Translations under genes and position numbers: made by a program
The notes under the pieces: generated by a model
The model's input: only the letters and a program-made list of their open reading frames with translations
Database searches by the model: none
Told to the model about the DNA's origin: nothing
Origin: Lachnospiraceae bacterium
Lineage (GTDB): Bacteria; Bacillota; Clostridia; Lachnospirales; Lachnospiraceae
NCBI GenBank assembly: GCA_902363835.1
Contig: CABJBM010000001.1
Coordinates: 1 to 64,000, forward strand
Reading direction: 5' to 3'
DNA: 64,000 nt
In this document: positions 13,878 to 23,739 of the stretch, one piece after another
Position numbering within the stretch: the first letter of the stretch is position 1
Layout: the number at the start of each line of letters is the position of its first letter

Positions 13878-13893
13878 TAGACTTTCGCGAATA
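13866..13893. other. dif-like recombination site (attR), 11-6-11 layout
   Basis: Left arm TATTCGTTAAA, centre CTAGAC, right arm TTTCGCGAATA. The reverse complement of the right arm is TATTCGCGAAA, matching the left arm at 9 of 11 positions. The outer bases extend the symmetry (CAAC...GTTG). Joining the left chromosomal flank before 6251 to this right flank restores a plausible empty site. The spacing is that of Xer sites, but the sequence is not the usual Firmicutes dif. Confidence 0.75.
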
Positions 13894-13949
13894 GTTGAAA
13901 CTATCTGTATTAATCTTACCATTTCTGCGTTTCTGTGTCAAATACTCTT

Positions 13950-14804
13950 TTACTCTGCCCTTAATACCGGCATGTATTTATATAAAGCTTCAGCTATTCC
14001 ATCTTCATCATTCGATGTAGTAACATATTGAGCTGCGTTTTTTAATTCCTGAACGGCATTTCCCATTGCAACACCTATTCCAGTGTACTGAATCATAGAT
14101 ATGTCGTTCATTCCATCTCCAAATCCAATCATCTGCTCCTGAACAAATCCCATTGGCTTTAGTACAGTATCCAAAGCTTTGGCTTTATCGATCCCCTTTG
14201 CTGTATATTCAAAATAGAAATCTGCTGTAAACATACAACTTAAAGTCTCCTTAAACGGCTCCATCATGTCTTTATAATGTTCCTGAAGGTAAGAAGGATC
14301 CCCGGCTGTCAATATCTTATTTACTTTATAATCCAGAAATTCAGACAAATCCTTTTTTTCGCAGAGCAAATAGCCTCCACCTCTTGATTCATATTCAATA
14401 ATGTTAATTGATCTGCCTTTCCATTGTATTGGGTCTGCATACACATTATTTACATACATATAATTATCTTTATCTATCATCGGATAAACATTAAATTTCT
14501 TTAAGTGTTCTAAAACCGCCTTTCCTTCCGCCAGACTCAATGGTTCATTAAAAAGAGTTTCCATAGTTTCATAATCAATCACTTTGCTGCCATTATAAGC
14601 AACAAACAATCCATGGTGCTGATCCATTTCTAACTCTTTTCCTAACCGAAACAATCCTGTTGTGGGTCTTCCGGAAGCAAGAACAAGTCTCACCCCAGCC
14701 GACTGTGCCTTTAGTAATGCTTCCTTAGTTTTAACGGTAATCATCTTTTCACTGTTAAATAGTGTTCCATCAACATCCATAATAATTACTTTAATTTCAC
14801 TCAT
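13950..14804 (-). CDS. HAD-superfamily Cof-type phosphatase
   Basis: The 284-residue enzyme belongs to the Cof/YidA-type class IIB HAD hydrolases, which dephosphorylate sugar phosphates and similar metabolites. Visible motifs: I MDVDGTLF (nucleophile Asp), II ASGRPT, III lysine near KGIDKAKAL and IV GFGDGMNDISMI. The substrate cannot be told from sequence. It is the first chromosomal gene to the right of the prophage. Confidence 0.92.
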   Translation of the reverse strand: MSEIKVIIMDVDGTLFNSEKMITVKTKEALLKAQSAGVRLVLASGRPTTGLFRLGKELEMDQHHGLFVAYNGSKVIDYETMETLFNEPLSLAEGKAVLEHLKKFNVYPMIDKDNYMYVNNVYADPIQWKGRSINIIEYESRGGGYLLCEKKDLSEFLDYKVNKILTAGDPSYLQEHYKDMMEPFKETLSCMFTADFYFEYTAKGIDKAKALDTVLKPMGFVQEQMIGFGDGMNDISMIQYTGIGVAMGNAVQELKNAAQYVTTSNDEDGIAEALYKYMPVLRAE

Positions 14805-15156
14805 CCTATTACCCTCTATTTCGTTTTATGATATAACATAGTAAAAGCGCAAATGAATTACAATAAAAATTGCATATTTCGACATGACAATCGTATTTTA
14901 TCCAGTAAAAGAAGCAATGCATATGACATATATTTGTATACTAAAAAATAAATCCGAATTCGGGAGGCTGGACCTGCAATGCACATCCATATGTCAATAA
15001 AACATCAGAAATAGGTAGGCTTATAACTATAAAAATCCGAAAAACAGGGCTGCCATACCACTGATTTTTTATCATTGATGTGACAGCCATTCTCATCATT
15101 CTGATTGTTAAAACGTATTTGCATTTGACTGTATCACTTTCTGATACACTGTTTTC
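14805..15156. other. intergenic region with one hairpin
   Basis: No gene found. A hairpin at 15048-15088 (GGCTGCC with GACAGCC, extended inward by TGAT/ATCA) followed on the minus strand by CTGTTTTT likely terminates the small gene at 15157. The rest is AT-rich and presumably contains the promoter of the HAD gene. Confidence 0.5.
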
Positions 15157-15516
15157 TTATTTAAGAAGAATATCCTTCTTATCAAGAATCGCTATTGCAG
15201 ATGTGCAAGCCGGGCAATCACAATATTTCGCTCCGGCAGACTTGATTTCCTTTGCATGTGCCGCAATATTCTTAGCAGTGTCCGCTCCAAAAACATGAAC
15301 TCCAGCATCAGATTCTGCAAAACCAATTAAACCGTCAATCGGTATAATATCTGCCTCCAGTTCATCAATATACTTTTTTGTTTCTGCGGCTTCATTTTCA
15401 GTTCCAATAGCGTCCAACCAGGTCTGAGCTGCTGCTTTTGTCTCGCTGCTGCAAGATGGCGCACTCATTAATTCGTGTGTTTTTTCAATAGCATAATTTA
15501 ATACTTCTTTGTCCAT
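15157..15516 (-). CDS. conserved small protein with C-terminal CDCPAC motif
   Basis: The 119-residue soluble protein is Ala/Glu/Lys-rich and mostly helical, with a cysteine early (PSCSS) and a CDCPAC cluster near the C-terminus that could bind metal or act in thiol chemistry. I recall very similar Lachnospiraceae proteins carrying the label molecular chaperone Hsp90, but nothing here resembles Hsp90 (no GHKL motifs, far too short). Function unknown. It is monocistronic with its own terminator. Confidence 0.7.
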   Translation of the reverse strand: MDKEVLNYAIEKTHELMSAPSCSSETKAAAQTWLDAIGTENEAAETKKYIDELEADIIPIDGLIGFAESDAGVHVFGADTAKNIAAHAKEIKSAGAKYCDCPACTSAIAILDKKDILLK

Positions 15517-15874
15517 AATTGATATGCCTTCTTTCTTCTGGAATTTTTCTATATTTTACCATAACTAATCAGCCTTTGCAATTTAATGATACAAGACCTT
15601 GTTTTCATGTACTCAATTATCTATATGAACCACTGCATTCAGCAGTCCGTATTTGTTTTTGTAACCAGTCTCCCAAAGCTGTTACTCTTTCTATCCTATC
15701 AATATCTTATCCACAGAGTATCCCGGCTATTCAGTTCAAACCACCCCCGGTCATCAAGTGAAAATAAACTTTATTAATCTCCACTCACCTGCCCTTTCAT
15801 GGCTGTTTTATGAACTTTATTCTGCAGGAATGGTTTCATTCATTATGAAGTAAAGTTCATTTTTCAAAAGGGTA
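15517..15874. other. intergenic region
   Basis: No convincing gene; the short open frames overlap each other and lack ribosome-binding sites. GAACTTTA (15812-15819) and TAAAGTTC (15851-15858) form an inverted repeat that could be the end of the convergent-side transcript. Confidence 0.4.
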
Positions 15875-17110
15875 CTAAGCCTCATAATGCTCATCAATAT
15901 GCAAAATTGTATTTAATAATACATTAGCACCTTTTAAGCAGTTTTCTACTGGAGTATATTCGATCTCACAATGGCTATGCCCGCCTACACTTGGTATAAA
16001 TATCATGGTAGTGGGGACCAGATCTATGGCAAATTGCGCATCATGACCCGGACCGCTGTATATTCTCCGATTGGAATAGCCGCACTCCTGTGCGCTTATT
16101 TCTACATAATCAACCAGTTCGGCGGTAAAGCTTACGGTTTTACGTGACCACGCCTCCTCATAACTGACGCTGCATTGTTCCACAATGCCTGGAATCTTTT
16201 TAATAACTGCGAGTACCTGTTTGATCACTTCGGGATCCTGATGTCTCGCATCCAGGGTGATTTTTACTTCATCCGGTATTATGGTGTGAATGTTCGGATG
16301 GGCAGAAATCTTTCCTATGGTATAAACCAATTTGCTATCTAACTGATCCAGCTCATCATGGAGATATTGAATGGTTTTTACCGCTGCATAAAGAGCATCC
16401 TTACGGTATTTCATGGGTGTTGTTCCTGCATGACCTGCCTGCCCGGTAAAAGTAAATTCGTAATTAATCATACCGCAGACGCCTTCTACTACGCCAATAT
16501 CCCTCCCTTCTGCTTCCAGTACCGGGCCCTGCTCAATATGAAGTTCCACCAGAGCCTTTGTTTTAGACGGATCCAGCCGGTTTTCTTCCTTTCCTTTAAA
16601 CCCGCTTTTTTCCAAAGCATCTTTGAAAGTATATCCTGGAATGTCTTTTGCCTGGGAAGACAGCATGGTTTCCTTGTTAAATTTTCCACAAATAACGCCG
16701 GAAGACATCATTGCCGGTTCAAATCTGGCACCTTCTTCGTTGGTCCATACAATAACAGTAATCGGATGCCTGTGAGGTATTTTTTCTTTTACTATGGTTT
16801 CTGCCACTTCCATTGCTGTTAAGACACCCAGAATCCCGTCATAATTCCCGCCCTGCCGTACAGAATCCATATGGGAACCTGAGACAATGGCAGGTAAATC
16901 TTCTGTTCCTGCAATGGTTGCATATATATTTGCCATATCGTCTGTTACGATGGAAGCACCGATTGCCTCCATGTGCCTTACGAATTCTGCTCTTGCGGAT
17001 AAGGCTTCTTCCGATAAGGAAAATCTGGTAATTCCGCCCTTTCCCGTATCTCCAAACCGGCTGAAGGTTTTAATTTTATCTTCCATTCTTTCATAATTAC
17101 ACTGAAACAT
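15875..17110 (-). CDS. M20-family N-carbamoyl-amino-acid hydrolase / allantoate amidohydrolase
   Basis: The 411-residue di-metal enzyme cleaves carbamoyl or ureido groups from amino acids or allantoate. Metal-ligand motifs are visible: GSHMDSVRQGGNYDG (His and bridging Asp), WTNEEGARF (Glu pair), ELHIEQGPVLE and the C-terminal GGHSHCEIEYT. A dimerisation domain lies between about 210 and 330 (GQAGHAGTTP). The family cannot be divided reliably into allantoate, ureidoglycolate and carbamoyl-amino-acid types by eye, and no purine-degradation neighbours are present. It stands alone. Confidence 0.88.
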   Translation of the reverse strand: MFQCNYERMEDKIKTFSRFGDTGKGGITRFSLSEEALSARAEFVRHMEAIGASIVTDDMANIYATIAGTEDLPAIVSGSHMDSVRQGGNYDGILGVLTAMEVAETIVKEKIPHRHPITVIVWTNEEGARFEPAMMSSGVICGKFNKETMLSSQAKDIPGYTFKDALEKSGFKGKEENRLDPSKTKALVELHIEQGPVLEAEGRDIGVVEGVCGMINYEFTFTGQAGHAGTTPMKYRKDALYAAVKTIQYLHDELDQLDSKLVYTIGKISAHPNIHTIIPDEVKITLDARHQDPEVIKQVLAVIKKIPGIVEQCSVSYEEAWSRKTVSFTAELVDYVEISAQECGYSNRRIYSGPGHDAQFAIDLVPTTMIFIPSVGGHSHCEIEYTPVENCLKGANVLLNTILHIDEHYEA

Positions 17111-17553
17111 GTTACTTACCTCCTTTTATCTACAACACATGCAAAGCGTAATGCTTCATAAATTATAATTGTTCTATAATTCTATTTCAAATCCATATGT
17201 TTGTGGGATATGATGAAGCTATTAAGTTCATGTTATCATAAAACTCAAGATTTGTCATTTTTGTTTCTTCCTGTCCACTTGCTGGTTTGTACAGGATTTA
17301 CATAATTCTATTTAAAGATTATTCTGACAATCAAGAATGATTTGCCGCAGCTTAAATCGCTGTATGAAAAAATCTCCAGCCATACACTTCCTTCCATCAT
17401 TTTGAGGAATCAGAGATGCCGTGATTTGCTTACGGTAAAAGAGTTTGCTTGGAGAACACTTACAAAAGAAATAATGGATGCTGCGGCTAACATCAGTTAG
17501 CAAAGCAGCATCCACCAATTCTATTGATCTAAAAAAGATTAATATCCTAATAC
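17111..17553. other. intergenic region with a terminator
   Basis: No gene with a ribosome-binding site was recognised. A strong hairpin at 17476-17513 (GGATGCTGC/GCAGCATCC enclosing GCTAAC/GTTAGC) lies just after the lyase gene on the minus strand and likely terminates it. The remainder holds the promoter of the hydrolase gene. Confidence 0.6.
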
Positions 17554-20500
17554 TTATTGAATCCATACCCCATTGCTGTCAACCAGTTTGCCATCCGGAG
17601 TCATTTCATTCATATATAATGATCCACGGGAGCGGGAGTGGCTTTCCGGCTTTTTGTATTCCCATTTCCCCTGATTCAGTGACCAGCCGGATGAACCTTC
17701 TGCCTTAGGGGTTAAATAATACCATTTTTCATCAATACAGATCCAGCCTTCTGCCATTGCCCCGGAAGAATCCAGATAATACCAGCAGCCATCCATCTGA
17801 TCAAAGACCCAGCCGGTCTGCATGGCACCGTCCGAACCCAGCCGGAACCATTTTCCATTGTCCAGAAGCCAGCCGGTTATCTTATTTCCTTTATCATCGG
17901 AATAGTACCACTTTCCGTTTGTTTTTTTCCAACCGGAAACTTCTGTGACCGATCCAGAGCTTTCTTCTTCATTCACACTTATTTTCAGGAATTCACCAGT
18001 AATATAAGTATCTTGCTGAAGAAGGAACTCATATTTTCCGGTTTTATCCGGGGACACCTTCTTTCCATTAACAGATATATACTTCAGCCGGTATCCAATA
18101 TCAGGAACTGCCCTTACAATTACCTTTGTTCCCTTTTTTCCTTCTGAGAGATTTGCAGTAATGCTGCCGCCTTCCAGACTGTCGTCGATGGACACCTGAA
18201 AGCGTTCTTCTTCTACTTCAGTGCCGCCCGTTATTAAGGTTACTGTTCCGTTCTCCGTTATCACAAAATAAATCTTACCCGTTTTATGATCCTGATATAT
18301 CGGCAAGTGTCTGGATTCGCCAGCCAGCCCCTTAAATGTTGCAGTAATGGAACTACTGCCTTTTCCCTGATCAGGAATGTCCATCCACACTTTCACCGGA
18401 GCATTTAACGAAATGGGCCTTTTATTTCCATACTTATCCTCCAGCTGAAGCTGAAGTTCAAAGGACTTGCGGAATTCCTCTTCTGTTTCCGACACATTGC
18501 CGTCTTTGACTGACATAACTGCCATACGGATCTCCTGGTCATCCTCTTCATCTTCAAAAACTATGAAAGCGGATGAGGGGGTTGCCTTGATTGCGTCAGA
18601 AGCAGTCGCTTTGCTTGCATCAGAAGCAGTCGCTTTGGCTGCATTGGAGGGGGTTGCACTGCCTCCTGTGATTTTAATGGGGATGCTTAACGCGGCTCCT
18701 GCAATCTGGATACCAGTAATTTCTGTCTCAGTGGAATCCACCCTGCTGTCTATGATACAGTCATTTGCAGCCATTGCAGCCTTATACAGTTCTTCTAATG
18801 TGATTAGTTGATCCATTAAATAGGTTGCCAATTCCTCGTTCGAAATGGCAGTTAAGGCATTGACGGCCGACCTGATGGCTTTCTGTACTTTGTAATTGCT
18901 GTAATCGTCGTTTATTATTGCCTCTGATATGGCATTTTCAATAAGAGACTGGACTTTTTGAACGTTTTTTGGTAATTCTGGCTCTACTTCACCGCCCAAA
19001 GAGACAAAGGCCTGAAGATTTATTCCATTTTCCAGTTCAGCAGTCACTTTTAGCCGGCTGCTCTCTTCGTAATCATCAATATCAAGATAACCTTGTCCAT
19101 CAATGCCGGTACCTGATGCCAGAGGCTTATCCCCTGTGACTTTCCAGGAAATATTTCCTGCATCATTGGTATAATCATTGACTGCAAAGGACATGCTTTG
19201 TCCCGGAGCCATGGTAACAGCCTGGGGATACAGGGAAGCCGCCAGCTGCATTGTTGCATAAGAGCTGGAACCGTTGGTTCCTTTTGCCTGAATGGTAAGT
19301 TTTGCTCCGTATTCTGTCAGTTCTGCCTTTACATTCTCGTCTGATGAAAGAATTTCTGTCACAGGTTTTTTTATTTCGATCACAATAGTTCCTGTATTTT
19401 TCATCGTTGGATCAGAGGCTGAAACAGTCAGAATTCCATTCTCATCTTCTTTTGTCATCAAAGAAGCTGCTCCTTTGACGGATAAGTCTTCAATTTTTGT
19501 AGCAGCATCTGTCCAGATATTAGCTCCAAGTATATTTTCGGACCTGCTGTAAACAGCCTGCATCTGAGGAGTATTGGATAAGACAGTGATTTGTGGTTCC
19601 CTGGAATACTGTTGGGTTTCTTCTGAGGTCAGCCCTGGAAGAAGAACATACTCATATGCGGCATTTTCGGGATTTTTTCCATGATCAAACCACATTTCCA
19701 AATAGTTCTCTTCTGCTTTTCCGTTTGATGTTCCGACCAGTGACCAGTCTCCGGCATTCTTTGCCTTTCTTACGGATATGGTTTGAGAACCGGCAGGGAA
19801 GTAATAACCAATATCGCTTCCGTCCGTATTTCCCTCTAAATGGGCCCAGGAAACATCAGAAAGCGTTGTTCCTGATACATCCACGTTTCCTTCTACAATA
19901 TCTTCTAAAGATGCGGACTCTGTCATAAGATCTTTTGTCTCTCCGTTGATGATCAGAGCATTGCCCCCATCCTGTCTCAAACGCCTGTTTTCAATAATAC
20001 TTTCTACCGGATATTCTTCACCGGAATTAGAGATGCCGGCGCCAAGACATACGATCTGTTCTCCAAACATAAACCAGGATTTCTTGGCTGACAGCTGAGG
20101 AGAATAGGTCACGGCAGGTGAACCCTCTCCCTCTTTGACCCGGACTTCTCCGGTTAAGGACATTCCGTTGATTCCGTTATTCTCTATGGCACTTCCTCCA
20201 ACCCAGGATTCTCTTGAACGGAAATCGCCGCCTTGGGCAAAACCTGAACTGTCCGGCTGACCGTTACCGATATTCTTGGAAACAAGGGTTGTTCCCGCCA
20301 GCCTGAGGGGATTCACCGTATTCCAGAAGTTTTCCGTATATTGCATGGTATCCTGATTGTATAAGTAGGTCATACCGCTTCCCTGATGCCAGCCGTACCG
20401 GTTTTCATGGTTCATGATTTCCGTATTCTGAATGCGTTCTGAATACATGGATAATGCCATCAGGAACTTGTCGGTCCGGTGTATCGCCCGGTCCATGAGG

Positions 20501-23313
20501 GGCAGATTTTTATGTATCGGGGCAATAGAGGTGGCAATGGAATCATCCTCCAGGATTTCCAGAGCTTTTGCCTTTATCATTATATACTCTGCTCCGCTTA
20601 AGGTTTCTATAAATCCGGGATCAATTTCCATCCAGGCTTTTAATGAACTTTTTAATTCATCCTGCACTTCAAGGGAAACGGAATCCATAAGCTGGATCAT
20701 GAGAATCATTGCTTCTCTTCCTGAATCCCGGTTACTGCCGGCAGGCCTGGATACAGATCGTCCTTTCAGGGAGTCCAGCATCAGACCGTCATACATTCCA
20801 TTCAAAAATCCTTCTTTCAAATAGAATTCCAGGTTTTCCTGCACTTCTCTTGGATATTCCCATGGTGTCCCGGCAAATAGCGGCGGCATTCCTGCTCCGC
20901 CTTTAAGAAACTCAATTCCATAGGAACCTAAATACGGCACATGGGAATGGTCCAGGTAAGAACCATCTGCATAAAAACCGCTGGTATAGCCCTGATCCGC
21001 TATTTTGGTACTGTCTTTCAGGCTCTGAATTATGAATGTCTCTGAAGAAGCTTTTTGAGCTAAGTAAACAAGCTCATTATCTTCTCTGATAATTCCCAGC
21101 CCTAAGGCGATTCTTGAACAGTCAATAATATTAGCTCCCTGGGCCGTCCGGTATCCCTGGGCATGGGTGCTTCCGGTTCCAATGATGCCTTCATGATAAG
21201 GATCCGGCTGAAAGAAATATAATCCCTCGGTATAAAGGCCGATTTCTTCCTCTGTCAGCTGGTCATATAAAAGGACTAATATGGGAATTAAGTCTTTGGG
21301 AACGCCGATTTCCCATGTCCACCAGTTATCTGTTTGGGTTTTTGATGAGTAACAGTTGGAACACAGGTAATTTAAGATCTGCTTCATATCCTTTAACAGC
21401 TCATCATTTTGATAGTAAAGGTTACCCTTGGCTGCATATGCCTTTGCCATTGCCAGCACCTTTTTAAAAGCCGGACGAAACTCTACCGCATCATCCTCAA
21501 AGGGAATGTCCGGGTTTCCGGCAGCTCCTTCATCCTGCGGCCAGGGGATTTTGTCACAGGAATCCTGTCCTTTATAAGCGTAGGCTTCCCAGGCGGATTT
21601 TGCCTGAGCTTGAATGTCGTCAAGGATCTCACTGCCCCCGTCAAGTTCAGTCAGATCATTTCCAATGAGGGAATCCTTCCAGCGTTTGCGGATGGCCTCG
21701 TAATCTTCCGGTTCTGCCTGAGGTAAATTTGCCGGATCTTCATAAAGGACTGTTACATTCCACTTTTTTTGTTTTCCGCTTTCATCAGTGGCCAGTACTG
21801 TGACAGCTCCTTTTTCCTTTGCCGTCAGCAGTGCACCTTCGCCGGAAAGCTTTTTGACTGAAGCAATGTGGCTTCCATCCGTATCTCCGGCTTTTCTGGT
21901 TCCATCCGTTTCGCCTTCCAGCAGTTCTCTCTTAATTTTACTGCTTCCTGCATTGCGTACATAGTTTCCGTCGCCCTTGGGAATTTTAACTTCCCACCGA
22001 ATGCTTCCTGACAATTCATCCGGTTTCTCGATCCGGCCTTCTTCTCCTCTTACCAAAACAATCTCATCTCCAGTTATTGCTTCAGCAGCCTTCCCTTTAA
22101 TCGTCAGGACCACTGGCTGGGATCCCATTTTTGAAGCATCAAATTTAAGGGAAATTTTAGAGTCAAAAGCAGATTCTGCTAATGCCATTGGGTTTGAATT
22201 TGTTAGTATACCTGTTCCACGGGTTTCCATTGTCACCCCCAGATAACCATTATTTTGGTTTTCCGGCTTTGCTATATTTAAGGTTATGTTGCCGGTAGAA
22301 GGATCTTTTTTTACGGTAAGTGACATACACTCATTCATTGTTAATGGTACCACCTGATTATCCAGTCTGATGCTGTCTGAGGACCACTTGTTTACAGATA
22401 CAATCCCCTCTCCGGTGCTGGAAGCAGCCTGTATCTGCGGCGTATTTATGAGAAGTCTTGCATCTGTTCTGTACAGACTTGAATTTGGATAATCATCGAT
22501 TGTTTCACCTGCAACCATGGTATACTGATAGGTTGTTCCGGGAGCAATAAAAAACTCGGCCAGCTGAGCCGTGTCAGACTTTTTCGTGTTCAGCCGATAG
22601 TATACGTTAGAGGTGGTCAAATGGGATCCGGTTTCCCCGTTTCCAAATACGTAAGACCATTCCAGCGCCTTTTTATCAGCCAGGGAAGACGCGCTGAGCC
22701 AGTTTCTCTGAGCATGAACCCCTTTTGTTGGTGTATTGATGAGAGGTTTCCACTGATCCTGGTTTGTACTTGCTGTCAGTACATTCCGGTATCCGTTGCT
22801 GGGATTTGTCAATGCCAGCTTTGTATCCTTTGCAACCGGAATGTTATCTACAATGGTTATGATCTGCCCGCTGTTATCTGTTTCTGCCTGGAGGCCTGCT
22901 CCGGCACAAAGGATTTCGCCGCCGAACAAGAACCATGATTTTACGCCATGAATCTCATTTCCCATCTTCACACCTTGTACGCCATAGGTTTCTGAAAGTG
23001 ATTTCAATGACATTTCTGTTGTGATTTCAGCCTCTCGAAAATGGTTTTCCCCTTCCCAGAACATGGTGGTTCCGGGTATCAGCTCTTCATTCATAGTGTT
23101 CCATGGCAAAGACGTATTACTGTTTTTTGAAAGTGACAGACTTCCTCCTCCCACTGCCGGGTTAATTACCGCGGCGTAATGTCCTGTGTTTATTGATTCT
23201 GACCCGGATATTACCGGTAGTGTCTGCCCTGCAGCTGGAACTGTTATGATCATCTGCATTGCCAGACACAGGCTGGTCACCCGCTTCCACTTGCTCCTCA
23301 TCTTTTGCTTCAC
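17554..23313 (-). CDS. secreted polysaccharide lyase family 8 with cell-wall-binding repeats
   Basis: This 1919-residue secreted enzyme should cleave uronic-acid polysaccharides such as hyaluronan, chondroitin or xanthan by beta-elimination. Order: signal peptide (1-30); an extra beta-sandwich (about 45-410); an alpha/alpha toroid (about 530-960) with the likely catalytic N728 (GANIID), H789 and Y798 (DHSHVPYLGSYG) and an arginine patch GRSVSR (851-855); the regular central beta-sandwich (about 1000-1290); linker domains with ATASDA-type repeats; a basic beta domain; and about four choline-binding-like repeats (GKWYYSDDKGN, GCWYYLDSSGAM) near the C-terminus for wall attachment. The N-terminal beta-sandwich duplicates the central one. 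Substrate is unknown. Confidence 0.88.
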   Translation of the reverse strand: MKQKMRSKWKRVTSLCLAMQMIITVPAAGQTLPVISGSESINTGHYAAVINPAVGGGSLSLSKNSNTSLPWNTMNEELIPGTTMFWEGENHFREAEITTEMSLKSLSETYGVQGVKMGNEIHGVKSWFLFGGEILCAGAGLQAETDNSGQIITIVDNIPVAKDTKLALTNPSNGYRNVLTASTNQDQWKPLINTPTKGVHAQRNWLSASSLADKKALEWSYVFGNGETGSHLTTSNVYYRLNTKKSDTAQLAEFFIAPGTTYQYTMVAGETIDDYPNSSLYRTDARLLINTPQIQAASSTGEGIVSVNKWSSDSIRLDNQVVPLTMNECMSLTVKKDPSTGNITLNIAKPENQNNGYLGVTMETRGTGILTNSNPMALAESAFDSKISLKFDASKMGSQPVVLTIKGKAAEAITGDEIVLVRGEEGRIEKPDELSGSIRWEVKIPKGDGNYVRNAGSSKIKRELLEGETDGTRKAGDTDGSHIASVKKLSGEGALLTAKEKGAVTVLATDESGKQKKWNVTVLYEDPANLPQAEPEDYEAIRKRWKDSLIGNDLTELDGGSEILDDIQAQAKSAWEAYAYKGQDSCDKIPWPQDEGAAGNPDIPFEDDAVEFRPAFKKVLAMAKAYAAKGNLYYQNDELLKDMKQILNYLCSNCYSSKTQTDNWWTWEIGVPKDLIPILVLLYDQLTEEEIGLYTEGLYFFQPDPYHEGIIGTGSTHAQGYRTAQGANIIDCSRIALGLGIIREDNELVYLAQKASSETFIIQSLKDSTKIADQGYTSGFYADGSYLDHSHVPYLGSYGIEFLKGGAGMPPLFAGTPWEYPREVQENLEFYLKEGFLNGMYDGLMLDSLKGRSVSRPAGSNRDSGREAMILMIQLMDSVSLEVQDELKSSLKAWMEIDPGFIETLSGAEYIMIKAKALEILEDDSIATSIAPIHKNLPLMDRAIHRTDKFLMALSMYSERIQNTEIMNHENRYGWHQGSGMTYLYNQDTMQYTENFWNTVNPLRLAGTTLVSKNIGNGQPDSSGFAQGGDFRSRESWVGGSAIENNGINGMSLTGEVRVKEGEGSPAVTYSPQLSAKKSWFMFGEQIVCLGAGISNSGEEYPVESIIENRRLRQDGGNALIINGETKDLMTESASLEDIVEGNVDVSGTTLSDVSWAHLEGNTDGSDIGYYFPAGSQTISVRKAKNAGDWSLVGTSNGKAEENYLEMWFDHGKNPENAAYEYVLLPGLTSEETQQYSREPQITVLSNTPQMQAVYSRSENILGANIWTDAATKIEDLSVKGAASLMTKEDENGILTVSASDPTMKNTGTIVIEIKKPVTEILSSDENVKAELTEYGAKLTIQAKGTNGSSSYATMQLAASLYPQAVTMAPGQSMSFAVNDYTNDAGNISWKVTGDKPLASGTGIDGQGYLDIDDYEESSRLKVTAELENGINLQAFVSLGGEVEPELPKNVQKVQSLIENAISEAIINDDYSNYKVQKAIRSAVNALTAISNEELATYLMDQLITLEELYKAAMAANDCIIDSRVDSTETEITGIQIAGAALSIPIKITGGSATPSNAAKATASDASKATASDAIKATPSSAFIVFEDEEDDQEIRMAVMSVKDGNVSETEEEFRKSFELQLQLEDKYGNKRPISLNAPVKVWMDIPDQGKGSSSITATFKGLAGESRHLPIYQDHKTGKIYFVITENGTVTLITGGTEVEEERFQVSIDDSLEGGSITANLSEGKKGTKVIVRAVPDIGYRLKYISVNGKKVSPDKTGKYEFLLQQDTYITGEFLKISVNEEESSGSVTEVSGWKKTNGKWYYSDDKGNKITGWLLDNGKWFRLGSDGAMQTGWVFDQMDGCWYYLDSSGAMAEGWICIDEKWYYLTPKAEGSSGWSLNQGKWEYKKPESHSRSRGSLYMNEMTPDGKLVDSNGVWIQ

Positions 23314-23739
23314 AAAAAATCCTCCTTTTTATTAAATAAATTTATTAGTGATCTTGACCTGCCGGAAAATTATCCGTGAATTAAGGCCTTTAAAGTGATA
23401 GTTACTATGACTATGGAATCTTCCTGTTTTTATGCCTGATACCATGGGAATGTATATGTACTTTAAAAAGGTTGAAGGATATAATATAAAAATTTATTTA
23501 ATTATATGGATTTTTTTGGCAGTAATAAATGAAATATTTTTAAAAAAGTTATAATATTTTAATATTTTTAATATAAAAAAAATAGTTTTTATACTATTTT
23601 TGTAAAAGATGTATTATTTGTGGAAAAGACAAAATTACATCATTCAAGCAAAAGCGGTGAAAAGCACTCAAGAGCACTTTCCACCGCCACGCTTAAAACA
23701 AGTCTTTCATCAATGAATCATTCTATAAACGGATTCCCT
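23314..23739. other. intergenic region, AT-rich, with a terminator
   Basis: The hairpin at 23654-23687 (GCGGTG/CACCGC with inner partial pairing), followed on the minus strand by TTTTG, probably terminates the upstream kinase operon. The rest, very AT-rich, holds the lyase promoter region. No gene seen. Confidence 0.55.

Noticed and set aside
18590..18660. Tandem DNA repeats as a mobile or CRISPR element
   Set aside because: They encode ATASDA-type amino-acid repeats inside the lyase linker.
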